Shown here piece by piece: positions 32,966-41,545 of a stretch of DNA of 64,000 bases. The notes beneath the pieces are model-generated. The model was not told the origin of the DNA. It saw only the letters and a list, made by a program, of their open reading frames with translations, and did no database searches. The DNA lies in NCBI RefSeq assembly GCF_017833415.1, contig NZ_JAFICC010000011.1:176782-240781 (forward strand). Direction: 5' to 3'. Both the position numbers and the translations under genes were made by a program. How positions within the stretch are numbered: position 1 is the stretch's first letter; every line of letters begins with the position of its first letter. The stretch is from Flavobacterium sp. 1355 (lineage in GTDB: Bacteria > Bacteroidota > Bacteroidia > Flavobacteriales > Flavobacteriaceae).

Positions 32966-34567
32966 ATGGAAGCACTTTTCATTTATATCGCCAAAGCTGT
33001 CAGCTTATTGTTGCTATTTTATTGCGCTTATCATTTTTTGTTACGCAAAGAAACATTTTTCAACAGCAACAGATGGTTTTTATTATCGGGACTTATCGTT
33101 TCAGCTGTTTTACCTTTATTAGTTTACACAAAAACTATTTGGGTTAATGCTGCTGCCCCTTTAGATATAAATGTTCAGAATACTCTTTCTCAATCCGTTA
33201 AAAATGAAAGCTTCCAACTCAATTGGAATTATATAATGCTGGGTATCTATAGTATAGGATTTGTCATTTTCATGATAAAATTTGTATTAGATTTCTACAG
33301 TTTGAATGCTATTCTAAAAGGAAAAAAAATTCAACAGCAAGCCGATTTTAAGTTCGTTGATGTAAATGAAAACATTGCTCCTTTCTCCTATTTTGAATAT
33401 ATCGTGTACAACTCATCAATGTTCACTCCTTCTGAATTAGAGAATATTATTGCACACGAAAAAGTGCATAGCGATCAGAATCATACTATAGATGTACTGA
33501 TTTCGAGATTGTTTACTATTATATTTTGGTTCAACCCTTTTATTTGGCTTTATAAAAAAGCAATTACTCAAAATCTTGAATTTATTGCTGATAGTGAAGC
33601 CGCTAAGAAACTATTAGACAAAAAAGCATATCAATATACACTCTTAAAAATAACAACACATGAAAGCTGTGTTGCAATCACCAATCATTTTTATCAATCA
33701 TTAATCAAAAAACGAATTGTCATGTTAAACAAAAATCAATCAAAAAAGAAAAATTCCTGGAAGTATTACACGGTAATACCAGTCTTAGCTGCTTTTGTAC
33801 TTTTATTTCAGGTAAAAGTAATCGCAAAAGAAAAACAACAAATTGTAAAAGATGTCTCGGGCGAAATTAAATCTGTTGATGTTTACAAAATCAAAAAAAC
33901 TTCTACAGATGCAGAATTAAAAGAAATTAAAGAAAAATTAAAATCAATTCATAACATTGATTTTGAAGCTTCTGAAATAAAAAGAAATGGAGAAAATAAC
34001 CTGACCTCAATCAAAATTGACGTTAAGAACGGCAGTCAGGAAACACAATCTATTCAGACAGGAAGCGATCAGACAATTAAAGATTTTGGAATTATCGTTA
34101 TAACTGATCAAAATGGAAGCAAAAAAGTAGGAATTCAGACTGATAGTCCACAAACCGACTTCAGCAAAACAATCAATTCCAATGCTGCAGCTTCTAAAAC
34201 CATAAACGCTAAAAAAACAACCACAAATACCAATACAAATGTTAACACTAATTCTACTAATAGTACAAAAACTAACGCTAATATTAACACAAATGTTAGC
34301 ACTACTATAACTTCTGATAACAAAAACACCACTACAATAACGACAAAGGATGGTGCAACTGTAATAGTTTCTAATCCTGTTAATGTCAATAAAAACGGAA
34401 AGCAACTCATCATTATTGATGGAGAAGAAATGCCAGCCGCTTTTAACCTTGAGGACATTAATGATAAAGATGTTAAGGTTATGAATGTTTATAAAGGAGA
34501 AATGGCAATTGCTAAATATGGCGAAAAAGGGAAGAATGGTGCCATTGTTATTGAAACCCGCAAATAA
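32966..34567 (+). CDS. M56 family membrane metallopeptidase, copy 1
   Basis: A 533-residue BlaR1-like sensor-protease. Four transmembrane helices (about residues 5-25, 37-56, 90-110, 265-285) frame the cytoplasmic zinc domain with HEKVH at 164-168 and the NLEFIADSEA segment with the third ligand. The C-terminal about 240 residues are periplasmic: a Lys/Glu-rich part, then a Thr/Asn low-complexity linker (about 405-460), and a last segment ending GEKGKNGAIVIETRK, similar to TonB receptor plugs. Probably it cleaves the BlaI repressor when the periplasmic part senses a signal. Start: an ATG is preferred over a TTG 6 bases earlier. Confidence 0.88.
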   Translation: MEALFIYIAKAVSLLLLFYCAYHFLLRKETFFNSNRWFLLSGLIVSAVLPLLVYTKTIWVNAAAPLDINVQNTLSQSVKNESFQLNWNYIMLGIYSIGFVIFMIKFVLDFYSLNAILKGKKIQQQADFKFVDVNENIAPFSYFEYIVYNSSMFTPSELENIIAHEKVHSDQNHTIDVLISRLFTIIFWFNPFIWLYKKAITQNLEFIADSEAAKKLLDKKAYQYTLLKITTHESCVAITNHFYQSLIKKRIVMLNKNQSKKKNSWKYYTVIPVLAAFVLLFQVKVIAKEKQQIVKDVSGEIKSVDVYKIKKTSTDAELKEIKEKLKSIHNIDFEASEIKRNGENNLTSIKIDVKNGSQETQSIQTGSDQTIKDFGIIVITDQNGSKKVGIQTDSPQTDFSKTINSNAAASKTINAKKTTTNTNTNVNTNSTNSTKTNANINTNVSTTITSDNKNTTTITTKDGATVIVSNPVNVNKNGKQLIIIDGEEMPAAFNLEDINDKDVKVMNVYKGEMAIAKYGEKGKNGAIVIETRK

Positions 34568-34595
34568 GCTCGTCTTTAAATTATAAAATTAATAA

Positions 34596-34964
34596 ATGCA
34601 AAAGCTAACAAACAAAGAAGAAGAAATCATGCATATTTTATGGAAACTTAAAAAAGCTTTCGTAAAAGAAATTCAGGCAGAGATTCTTGAAGATCAGCCA
34701 CATTATAACACACTTTCTACAATTGTGCGTAATCTGGAAGACAAAGGTTATGTTGCTCATAATGCTTTTGGAAACACGCATCAATACTACCCCATAGTTA
34801 GTATTGAAGATTACCGAAATGGTTTTATGAATACAGCAATCGACAATTATTTTAATAGTTCTTATAAAAGTATGGTTTCGTTTTTTGCCAAAGAAGAGAA
34901 AATTTCTGCAGACGAATTACGCGAAATCTTAGCAATGATCGAAAATCTAAAAGAAGTAAAATAA
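34596..34964 (+). CDS. BlaI/MecI/CopY family repressor, copy 2
   Basis: A 122-residue paralogue of the repressor at 32591, with the same helix-turn-helix (HYNTLSTIVRNLEDKGYVAH) and the same C-terminal part. It differs by scattered conservative changes (for example MHILWK instead of MMILWK). It lies 28 bases after the first M56 gene with no separate promoter, so it is probably co-transcribed. Both repressors could bind the same dyads or form heterodimers. Confidence 0.92.
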   Translation: MQKLTNKEEEIMHILWKLKKAFVKEIQAEILEDQPHYNTLSTIVRNLEDKGYVAHNAFGNTHQYYPIVSIEDYRNGFMNTAIDNYFNSSYKSMVSFFAKEEKISADELREILAMIENLKEVK

Positions 34965-34973
34965 TCAATTATT

Positions 34974-36782
34974 ATGGAAGCACTTTTCATTTTTATTCTA
35001 AAATCGAGCGGGTTGTTAGCAATGTTTTATTTTGCTTACATTTTATTACTTCGTAAAGAAACCTTTTTTAACAGCAGCAGATGGTTTTTGATCGCTGGTT
35101 TGTTAACTTCTGTAATATTGCCATTTGTTGTTTATACCAAAGTAATCTGGATTACCCCTGCCCCTGTTGCAACTGAGAATATATATAACAATACGACAAG
35201 TTATGGCTCCTCTGCAGATGTAGCTCCATATTCGTATACAAATGTACCTGAAACAGTTACAGAAGAAAGTTTTGAAATCAATTGGAATTTGGTTTACCTG
35301 ATAATCTATAGTGTCGGATTTATCGCTTTTATGGTCAAATTTGCCTTGGATTTTTACAGCTTAAATTGTGTCTTAAAAGGAAAAAAAATCCAACAGCTGG
35401 AAGATTTTAAATTTATTGATGTGAAAGAAAATATTGCTCCTTTTTCTTATTTCGATTACATCGTGTATAACTCATCACTATACACGGCAGCCGAATTAGA
35501 AAATATTTTAGAGCATGAAAAAGTTCACAGCAATCAGCATCACACAATTGATGTTTTGATATCGAGAATCTTCTGCATTTTGTTTTGGTTCAATCCGATT
35601 GTTTGGCTTTATAAAAAAGCTATTTTACAAAATCTGGAATTCATTGCTGACAGAGAAGCTTCTAAAAAAATCAGCGACAAAAAAGCGTACCAATATACGC
35701 TCTTAAAAATCACAACGCACGAAACCTGCGTTGCAATCACCAATCATTTTTATCAATCATTAATCAAAAAACGAATTGTCATGTTAAACAAAAATCAATC
35801 AAAAAAGAGAAATTACTGGAAATACTATGCTGTTATTCCGGCACTTGCCGCGTTTGTACTTTTATTTCAAATACAAACAATAGCGCAGGAAAAAAGAATG
35901 CAGAAAGAGAATGTAATTCAAAAAGATACCATTAAGGAAACACAGGAAATCTTTAAAATCACAAAAAACTCAACAGATCAGGAATTAAAACAACTTACAG
36001 AAAAATTAAAAGCAAGCCATAATCTGGATATTGAAGTATCTGATGTAAAGCGAAACTCTGAAAAAGAATTAACTGCGATTCAAATCAAAATCAAGTCAGA
36101 AACCGGCAAAAAACAAACCGTTAAAATCGATGGAAACAAAGCGATAAAAGACTGTGTATTTGCAATTACAACGGATGATAATGGTAAAAAAACTGTCAAT
36201 TTAGATACAGAAGGAGCACTTGCAGCTCCAGGATTAATTAATGATGAGAGAGTTGCTGTTCGCCATTTTGGAGATGACAACAACGAAGATCCGTTGGCTC
36301 CTGTACCGCCAGCCCCACCTGTAGCGCCTATGTTTCCACAAGGTGAAATGCCAAAAGCACCAGACATGTCCAAAATGCCTAAAGCGCCAATTGCCCCATT
36401 AGATATTAAAGATAAAGTGGCAATGGCGAAGTTTGAAAAAGACATGGCGGTATTTGAAAAAAAGATGGAAGCTTTTGAACCAGAGATGAAAGCTTTTGAA
36501 AAAGAAATAGAAGAAATTATGGCTAAGCGTGAAGTTATTTTTGATAAAGAAATGGCTAAATATGAGCTGGCAATGGGCAAATACTCTTCTGAAATGAATA
36601 AATATGAAATTTATCTGAATGATCATTATGGAGTTGACGGGAAAGAACAGGCTGAAAACGCAAGAATGAATGCTGAGGAAATGAAAAAACAGGCTGAAAT
36701 TATGAAAGAGCACGCAAAAGAAATGAAAAAACATGCTGAAGAATTAAGAAAGGCAGAAAGAAGAAACAATAGTAAGTCCTAG
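34974..36782 (+). CDS. M56 family membrane metallopeptidase, copy 2
   Basis: A 602-residue paralogue of the first M56 protein, with the same membrane layout, HEKVH at residues 181-185 and NLEFIADREA. It shares the segment around residues 250-278 almost exactly with copy 1, including 79 identical bases. The periplasmic C-terminus is unrelated: a proline-rich stretch (LAPVPPAPPVAPMFPQGE) is followed by a long charged coiled coil (MAKFEKDMAVFEKKMEAFE and so on) and an AEEMKKQAEIMKEHAKEM tail. The different sensor domains suggest two different signals on one regulatory circuit. Confidence 0.88.
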   Translation: MEALFIFILKSSGLLAMFYFAYILLLRKETFFNSSRWFLIAGLLTSVILPFVVYTKVIWITPAPVATENIYNNTTSYGSSADVAPYSYTNVPETVTEESFEINWNLVYLIIYSVGFIAFMVKFALDFYSLNCVLKGKKIQQLEDFKFIDVKENIAPFSYFDYIVYNSSLYTAAELENILEHEKVHSNQHHTIDVLISRIFCILFWFNPIVWLYKKAILQNLEFIADREASKKISDKKAYQYTLLKITTHETCVAITNHFYQSLIKKRIVMLNKNQSKKRNYWKYYAVIPALAAFVLLFQIQTIAQEKRMQKENVIQKDTIKETQEIFKITKNSTDQELKQLTEKLKASHNLDIEVSDVKRNSEKELTAIQIKIKSETGKKQTVKIDGNKAIKDCVFAITTDDNGKKTVNLDTEGALAAPGLINDERVAVRHFGDDNNEDPLAPVPPAPPVAPMFPQGEMPKAPDMSKMPKAPIAPLDIKDKVAMAKFEKDMAVFEKKMEAFEPEMKAFEKEIEEIMAKREVIFDKEMAKYELAMGKYSSEMNKYEIYLNDHYGVDGKEQAENARMNAEEMKKQAEIMKEHAKEMKKHAEELRKAERRNNSKS

Positions 36783-36828
36783 ATAACAATTTGATACTCA
36801 AAATTTAAATTTAATAAAATAACCACTA

Positions 36829-36862
36829 AAAGACTTTGCTCCTATTGCAAAGTCTTTTTTTA
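36829..36862 (+). terminator. Terminator of the BlaI-M56 operon
   Basis: An 11-bp stem (AAAGACTTTGC, loop of 7) ends in a run of T. Confidence 0.9.
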
Positions 36863-36870
36863 TATCTTTG
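36863..36870 (+). promoter_or_regulatory. -7 element of the 47-residue protein gene
   Basis: TATCTTTG fits TAnnTTTG, 16 bases before the ATG at 36887. Confidence 0.5.
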
Positions 36871-36886
36871 AAAAAAATCCCTTATC

Positions 36887-37030
36887 ATGTATAAAATTTT
36901 AGCCAAAATAAACAAACTGATTTTACCGAGCTTTACCAAAAAAGGCCTTGACATAGCCAAAGCTAAAAAATGGCAGATGGCTATTATCGGATATCGTGCC
37001 TTCGTTACAAAACGCGCTCTGGGTAATTAA
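36887..37030 (+). CDS. Small basic protein, 47 residues
   Basis: The frame begins MYKILAKINKLILPSFT and contains KKGLDIAKAKKWQMAIIGYRAFVTKRALGN. Similar short proteins are common next to unrelated genes in Flavobacteria. I recall some being annotated SsrA-binding protein, without obvious basis, as SmpB is about three times longer and has a different fold. Nine lysines and two arginines point to RNA or membrane contact. It has its own promoter (36863) and sits just after a terminator. Confidence 0.65.
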   Translation: MYKILAKINKLILPSFTKKGLDIAKAKKWQMAIIGYRAFVTKRALGN

Positions 37031-37093
37031 TATCATTAAATATTTTCATGTAAAATATTGAGCAAAATGTAACATAATGCTCTTATTGAATAG

Positions 37094-37101
37094 TATTTTT
37101 G
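37094..37101 (+). promoter_or_regulatory. -7 element of the EamA gene
   Basis: TATTTTTG lies 26 bases before the ATG at 37128. It supports that start over the ATG at 37077, which would be upstream of the promoter. Confidence 0.5.
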
Positions 37102-37127
37102 CGTTACTACATTTCAGCACAATCTTT

Positions 37128-37982
37128 ATGAAAAACAAAGAATTTAACCTTCCTCCTGTACCTGCAGTACTATTAGCTATTATTAGTGTACAATGTGGTG
37201 CAGCAATCGCCAAAACATTATTTCCCGCACTAGGTGCAGCCGGCACAGCTTCTATAAGAATAGGCGTTTCAGCATTAATTTTGCTTTTAGCATATCGTCC
37301 AAATCTAAAACAGATTACACCGCAACAATGGAAAATTGTTGTTCCCTACGGATTGTCGTTGGGTGCAATGAATTTAGTTTTCTATTTTGCTATCGAAAGA
37401 ATTCCGATTGGACTCGCAGTAACATTAGAGTTTATTGGTCCCTTGTTGGTCGCTATAATCGGATCAAGGCGAATAGTAGATTATTTATGGGTTTTACTGG
37501 CAGCTGCCGGAATCGTTTTAATCGCCCCATGGACAAATAGCAGAATAGATACTTTGGGAGTTCTGTTTGCTCTTTTAGCCGGAGCACTTTGGGCTGCTTA
37601 TATTGTGTTAGGCGGTAAAATATCAAAAATCATGAATAGCGGACAAGCCGTTTCTACCGGAATGTTGTTTGCAGCACTTTTAATACTTCCGTTTGGTTTC
37701 TATGAAAACGGGCTAATAAATCTTACGCCAAAACTTTTTGGCATGGGCGTAGCACTTGCCCTTTTATCGAGTGCAATTCCGTTTACTCTTGAAATGAAAG
37801 CGCTAGGTCAGCTTCCACCCCGCACTTTTAGTATTTTAATGAGTTTAGAACCTGCCGCAGCTTCTATTTGTGCTTTTATATTTTTACAGGAAAACTTAAC
37901 CTTATACGAAATCTTAGCTGTTGTTTGTGTTGTTGTGGCTTCTGCCGGATCAACTTTAACGGCAAAAAAAATGAATACATAA
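37128..37982 (+). CDS. EamA family exporter, RhtA-like
   Basis: A 284-residue, ten-helix drug/metabolite transporter of the EamA group. The N-terminus (PPVPAVLLAIISVQCGAAIAKTLFPALGAAG) and the internal repeat (LGVLFALLAGALWAAYIVLGGKISKI, SLEPAAASICAFIFLQENLTLYE) match RhtA, which exports threonine and homoserine. Export of an amino acid or related metabolite is likely, but the substrate is not proven. The terminal hairpin downstream is shared with the convergent fasciclin gene. Confidence 0.87.
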   Translation: MKNKEFNLPPVPAVLLAIISVQCGAAIAKTLFPALGAAGTASIRIGVSALILLLAYRPNLKQITPQQWKIVVPYGLSLGAMNLVFYFAIERIPIGLAVTLEFIGPLLVAIIGSRRIVDYLWVLLAAAGIVLIAPWTNSRIDTLGVLFALLAGALWAAYIVLGGKISKIMNSGQAVSTGMLFAALLILPFGFYENGLINLTPKLFGMGVALALLSSAIPFTLEMKALGQLPPRTFSILMSLEPAAASICAFIFLQENLTLYEILAVVCVVVASAGSTLTAKKMNT

Positions 37983-37988
37983 ATCTTA

Positions 37989-38044
37989 AAACTTAAAAAT
38001 TCCAAATTCCAATTTAAAAGTTGGAATTTGGAATTTTTAAGTTT
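37989..38044. terminator. Long bidirectional hairpin between EamA and fasciclin genes
   Basis: The stem is 24 bp with arms ending in CCAAATTCCAA and TTGGAATTTGG and an 8-base loop. Runs of A and T on both sides suit termination in either direction. The inner CCAAATTCCAA/TTGGAATTTGG core recurs at 45914-45952. Confidence 0.85.
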
Positions 38045-38062
38045 TGGAATTTGAATACCAGA

Positions 38063-38617
38063 CTACATTTTTGGTAATAAAACAGTATCTACTACGTGAA
38101 TCACACCATTCGATTGGTTAACATCTGCAATTGTAACTTTAGATTTGTTTCCGCTTTCATCGCTTATATATAACTCTTTTCCATCCATCCAGGCAGTTAA
38201 AGTTCCGCCGCTAACTGTATTAAGAGTTGCTTTTCCGTTCCCTTTTTTTATTGCTTTGGCAATATCAGAAGCATTCATTTTTCCTGCTACAACATGGTAA
38301 GTTAGAATAGTCTGCAACATTTTTAAATTTTCTGGCTTTAATAATGTTTCTACAGTTCCTGCTGGTAATTTGTCAAACGCAGCATTTGTTGGGGCAAAAA
38401 CGGTGAATGGTCCTTTACTTTGTAATGTTTCTACTAATCCTGCAGCTTTTACGGCAGCAACCAAAGTAGTATGGTCTTTTGAGTTTACAGCATTTTCAAC
38501 AATATTTTTGTTTGGGTACATCGCAGCACCGCCAACCATTACGTTTTTTTGTGCATTGGATGTAAATGCAAATCCTAAAGCTAAAACTGCAACAGTTAAA
38601 AATTTTCTAGTTTTCAT
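38063..38617 (-). CDS. Fasciclin (FAS1) domain-containing exported protein
   Basis: A 184-residue protein with signal peptide MKTRKFLTVAVLALGFAFTSNA. One FAS1 domain fills the rest: VAAVKAAGLVETLQSKGPFTVFAPTNAAFDKLP, then the conserved ILTYHVVAGKM and GTLTAWMDG, ending in GVIHVVDTVLLP. FAS1 domains mediate surface adhesion or assembly. No lipobox is seen, so it is likely periplasmic or secreted. It is monocistronic. Confidence 0.95.
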   Translation of the reverse strand: MKTRKFLTVAVLALGFAFTSNAQKNVMVGGAAMYPNKNIVENAVNSKDHTTLVAAVKAAGLVETLQSKGPFTVFAPTNAAFDKLPAGTVETLLKPENLKMLQTILTYHVVAGKMNASDIAKAIKKGNGKATLNTVSGGTLTAWMDGKELYISDESGNKSKVTIADVNQSNGVIHVVDTVLLPKM

Positions 38618-38827
38618 AATTAATATTTTAAGTTATAAGCTCATTTACGCCATAACTATCGTTTTGGTTTTAGCAATAAAATAAAAAAAGATGGAATCTT
38701 ATTAAAATATTCTCAAATACAACTGTAATACAAGGTCTTAACATAAAAAAATATTTTTAAACTATTTTTAAAAACCAAGGCTTTTTTGTTTTAGTTTTAT
38801 CAGTAACTTTATTAAAAATCATTCATT

Positions 38828-39352
38828 ATGGAGAATTTACCGAAAAAAGTAAGAAGCAAAAAGTTAAACACAAGTGTTGATTTAACGGCAATGGTTAGTG
38901 TTTCTTTTTTATTAATTATATTTTTTATGCTTGTTGGTGAATTATCTAAACCAAAAGGAATAGATTTAAGTCTGCCAAATAACGAGCCAATTTGTAATCC
39001 AATAGCATGTATAGATGGAAATCGACTTTACACAATTTTACTTGATGATGATGATAAAATTATAACGTATTCGGGCTTACTGCGATATCCTGTTGAAATT
39101 CCCAAAGAAGTTAAATTTGGAAAAAATGGTATCCGAACAGAAGTTTTTTTGAAAAAGAAAGAAATATTTGAATATATGTCCGCACTAGGCAAGCCTAAAA
39201 GTGGCGTAATTATAATTATAAAACCAAGCGAAAAAAGTAATTTTAAAAATTTGGTCGACATTTTAGACGAAATGAAAATCGCGAAAATTGATGCATACGC
39301 AATTGTAAACGAATTTACCCCGGAAGAATCTAATTTATTAGCTTCAAAATAA
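38828..39352 (+). CDS. ExbD/TolR family protein, without ExbB partner
   Basis: A 174-residue inner-membrane protein with the ExbD layout: short cytoplasmic N-terminus (KKVRSKKLNTSVDLTAMVSVSFLLIIFFML), one transmembrane helix with the Asp at its start, and a periplasmic domain whose GIDLSLPN segment and final ILDEMKIAKIDAYAIV match ExbD/TolR. ExbD usually works with ExbB and TonB to energise outer-membrane transport. No ExbB or TonB gene lies nearby, so it may serve a complex encoded elsewhere. A hairpin follows. Confidence 0.85.
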   Translation: MENLPKKVRSKKLNTSVDLTAMVSVSFLLIIFFMLVGELSKPKGIDLSLPNNEPICNPIACIDGNRLYTILLDDDDKIITYSGLLRYPVEIPKEVKFGKNGIRTEVFLKKKEIFEYMSALGKPKSGVIIIIKPSEKSNFKNLVDILDEMKIAKIDAYAIVNEFTPEESNLLASK

Positions 39353-39355
39353 AAA

Positions 39356-39385
39356 AAAATGAGGAAACCGAAATTTCCTCATTTA
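39356..39385 (+). terminator. Terminator of the exbD-like gene
   Basis: A 10-bp stem (AATGAGGAAA, loop of 6) lies directly after the stop codon, within A/T-rich sequence. Confidence 0.7.
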
Positions 39386-39504
39386 AAAAGAACTTATTAA
39401 AAATTTACCTGTCTAATAATAGACAGATGAAAACCAGAACAAATATATTTTTATCTTATTCTTATTTGGACCACAAAACGTTTTTGTAATTACATAATAA
39501 GATA

Positions 39505-39536
39505 TAAAAAAAGTCCCACATTGCTGTGGGACTTTC
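39505..39536 (-). terminator. Terminator of rpsA
   Basis: An 11-bp GC-rich stem (AAAGTCCCACA, loop TTGC) is followed on the minus strand by a T-run, 20 bases beyond the rpsA stop. Confidence 0.93.
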
Positions 39537-39556
39537 TATTTAGAGGAAACTAAGAA

Positions 39557-41338
39557 TTATTTTTTCTCAGTTTTTTCCATTTTAGCTTTTAATGCAGCTA
39601 ATACATCATTGTTATCTCCTAAAGTTGCAGCTGGTGCATTTGTGTTAGAAGAGTTAGATGAAGTATTTTCAGTTGCAGCTTTCACATTTTTCTCTTCTTC
39701 TTCACGGAAGATAGCAGTGTGAGAAGCAACTACTCTTTTGAATTCTTTGTTGAATTCGATTACTTTGAAATCAGCAGTATCACCTTTTTTCAATTTCTTT
39801 CCGTCTTCTTTTTCAAGGTGACGAGTAGGAATGAAAGCAACGATATCATCTCCGAATTCTACAGTAGCTCCTTTGTCAACAATTTCAGAAATTTCACCAT
39901 TGTGGATAGTTCCTACAGCGAAAGAATCTTCGTATTGATCCCAAGGATTAGCAGTAGTTTGTTTGTGACCTAAAGATAATTTACGTCCGTCAACATCTAA
40001 TTCTAATACTACTACATCAAGTTTTTCACCAACATTTACAAATTCAGATGGGTGTTTGATTTTCTTAGTCCAAGATAAGTCAGAGATGTAAATTAATCCA
40101 TCAATTCCTTCTTCTAATTCTACGAAAATACCAAAGTTTGTAAAGTTTCTAACAATACCTGTATGTTTAGAACCTACTGGGTATTTAGAAGTAATGTCAG
40201 TCCATGGATCCTGAGTCAATTGTTTGATACCTAATGACATTTTACGGTCATCTCTATCTAAAGTTAAGATAACAGCCTCAACAACATCTCCAACTTTTAC
40301 GAAATCCTGAGCAGAACGTAAATGAGTTGACCATGACATTTCAGAAACGTGGATTAAACCTTCAACACCTTCAGCAACTTCGATAAATGCACCGTAATCA
40401 GCGATTACAACTACTTTACCTTTTACTTTATCACCAATAGTTAAATTAGCATCTAAAGCGTCCCATGGGTGAGCGTTTAATTGTTTCAATCCTAATTGAA
40501 TTCTTGTTTTCTCATCATCGAAATCAAGGATTACAACGTTTAATTTTTGGTCTAATTCAAGAACTTCACTTGGGTGGTTGATTCTGCTCCAAGAAAGGTC
40601 AGTAATGTGAATTAATCCGTCAACACCACCTAAGTCAATGAACACACCATAAGAAGTAATGTTTTTAACAACACCTTCTAATACTTGTCCTTTTTGTAAT
40701 TGACCGATGATTTCTTTTTTCTGTACTTCGATATCAGCTTCGATAAGCGCTTTATGAGATACAACAACGTTTTTGAATTCGTGGTTAATTTTTACCACTT
40801 TGAATTCCATCATTTTATTTACATATACATCGTAGTCTCTAATTGGCTTAACGTCAATTTGAGAACCAGGTAAGAAAGCTTCAATTCCGAAAACGTCAAC
40901 GATCATACCACCTTTAGTTCTGCATTTTACAAAACCATTAACGATTTCTCCTGTTTCGTTTGCAGAAATAACTCTATCCCATGATTTAATAGTACGTGCT
41001 TTTCTGTGAGATAATACTAATTGACCTGTTTTGTCCTCACGGATGTCGATTAATACTTCTACTTTGTCACCAACTTTTAAGTTTGGGTTGTAACGGAATT
41101 CGTTTAAAGAAATAACACCTTCCGATTTTGCGTTGATATCAACGATAACGTCTCTATCTGTAATTCTAACAACTACACCTTCAACTACTTCTTCTTGGTC
41201 TGTAGCGATGAAAGTTTTAGATACTAGTTCTTCGAATTCTTGTAAGTTTTTCTCATCTACTGCATCAATTCCTTCTTGGAAGTTATGCCAGTTAAAATTT
41301 GCTAAAAACTCTTCTTGTGATTTTAATTGTTCAGACAT
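39557..41338 (-). CDS. rpsA: 30S ribosomal protein S1
   Basis: The 593-residue protein carries six S1 RNA-binding domains. Successive domains are recognisable by repeated G-x-V-x(4-6)-GxFV/GVFV strands such as GVVVRITDRDVIVDINAK, GVVKNITSYGVFIDLGG and GIVRNFTNFGIFVELEEG, each followed by G-LIHI/LIYISDLSW. A Ser/Asn/Lys tail ends the protein. S1 is the mRNA-binding protein of the small subunit. In Bacteroidetes, where Shine-Dalgarno sequences are weak, it may contribute more to start selection. Confidence 0.97.
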   Translation of the reverse strand: MSEQLKSQEEFLANFNWHNFQEGIDAVDEKNLQEFEELVSKTFIATDQEEVVEGVVVRITDRDVIVDINAKSEGVISLNEFRYNPNLKVGDKVEVLIDIREDKTGQLVLSHRKARTIKSWDRVISANETGEIVNGFVKCRTKGGMIVDVFGIEAFLPGSQIDVKPIRDYDVYVNKMMEFKVVKINHEFKNVVVSHKALIEADIEVQKKEIIGQLQKGQVLEGVVKNITSYGVFIDLGGVDGLIHITDLSWSRINHPSEVLELDQKLNVVILDFDDEKTRIQLGLKQLNAHPWDALDANLTIGDKVKGKVVVIADYGAFIEVAEGVEGLIHVSEMSWSTHLRSAQDFVKVGDVVEAVILTLDRDDRKMSLGIKQLTQDPWTDITSKYPVGSKHTGIVRNFTNFGIFVELEEGIDGLIYISDLSWTKKIKHPSEFVNVGEKLDVVVLELDVDGRKLSLGHKQTTANPWDQYEDSFAVGTIHNGEISEIVDKGATVEFGDDIVAFIPTRHLEKEDGKKLKKGDTADFKVIEFNKEFKRVVASHTAIFREEEEKNVKAATENTSSNSSNTNAPAATLGDNNDVLAALKAKMEKTEKK

Positions 41339-41458
41339 GCTCTGATAAAAAATTTGTATTCTGTATTTCTCGAGTTTCTTAATGCAGTAGAAAAAACAGA
41401 AGTTGTTTTACATAAATAGTTGATACCTAAAGGAAACTCTTCTTTGCCAAAAGGTTTG

Positions 41459-41489
41459 CAAAATTACTACAAATATTTGTAATACCAAA
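41459..41489 (-). promoter_or_regulatory. rpsA promoter with palindrome in the spacer
   Basis: On the minus strand TTTG is followed by 19 bases and TAATTTTG (41459-41466), a full consensus pair. The spacer contains the perfect palindrome TACAAATATTTGTA (41468-41481). Transcripts would carry an untranslated leader of about 115 bases. Confidence 0.75.
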
Positions 41490-41545
41490 ACAATTCTAAA
41501 TGATTATCAGCTAATTGCTCAGGAGCAAGATATTTAAAGGTTTAG

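Noticed and set aside
34007..34458. Two minus-strand frames opposite the first M56 gene
   Set aside because: They arise from the Asn/Thr-rich linker and have no start signal or known domain.
36080..36580. 166-codon minus-strand frame in the second M56 gene
   Set aside because: It is a shadow of the charged coiled-coil region, whose repetitive codons keep the antisense frame open.
37077..37127. Earlier ATG for the EamA transporter
   Set aside because: The -7 element at 37094-37101 lies downstream of it.
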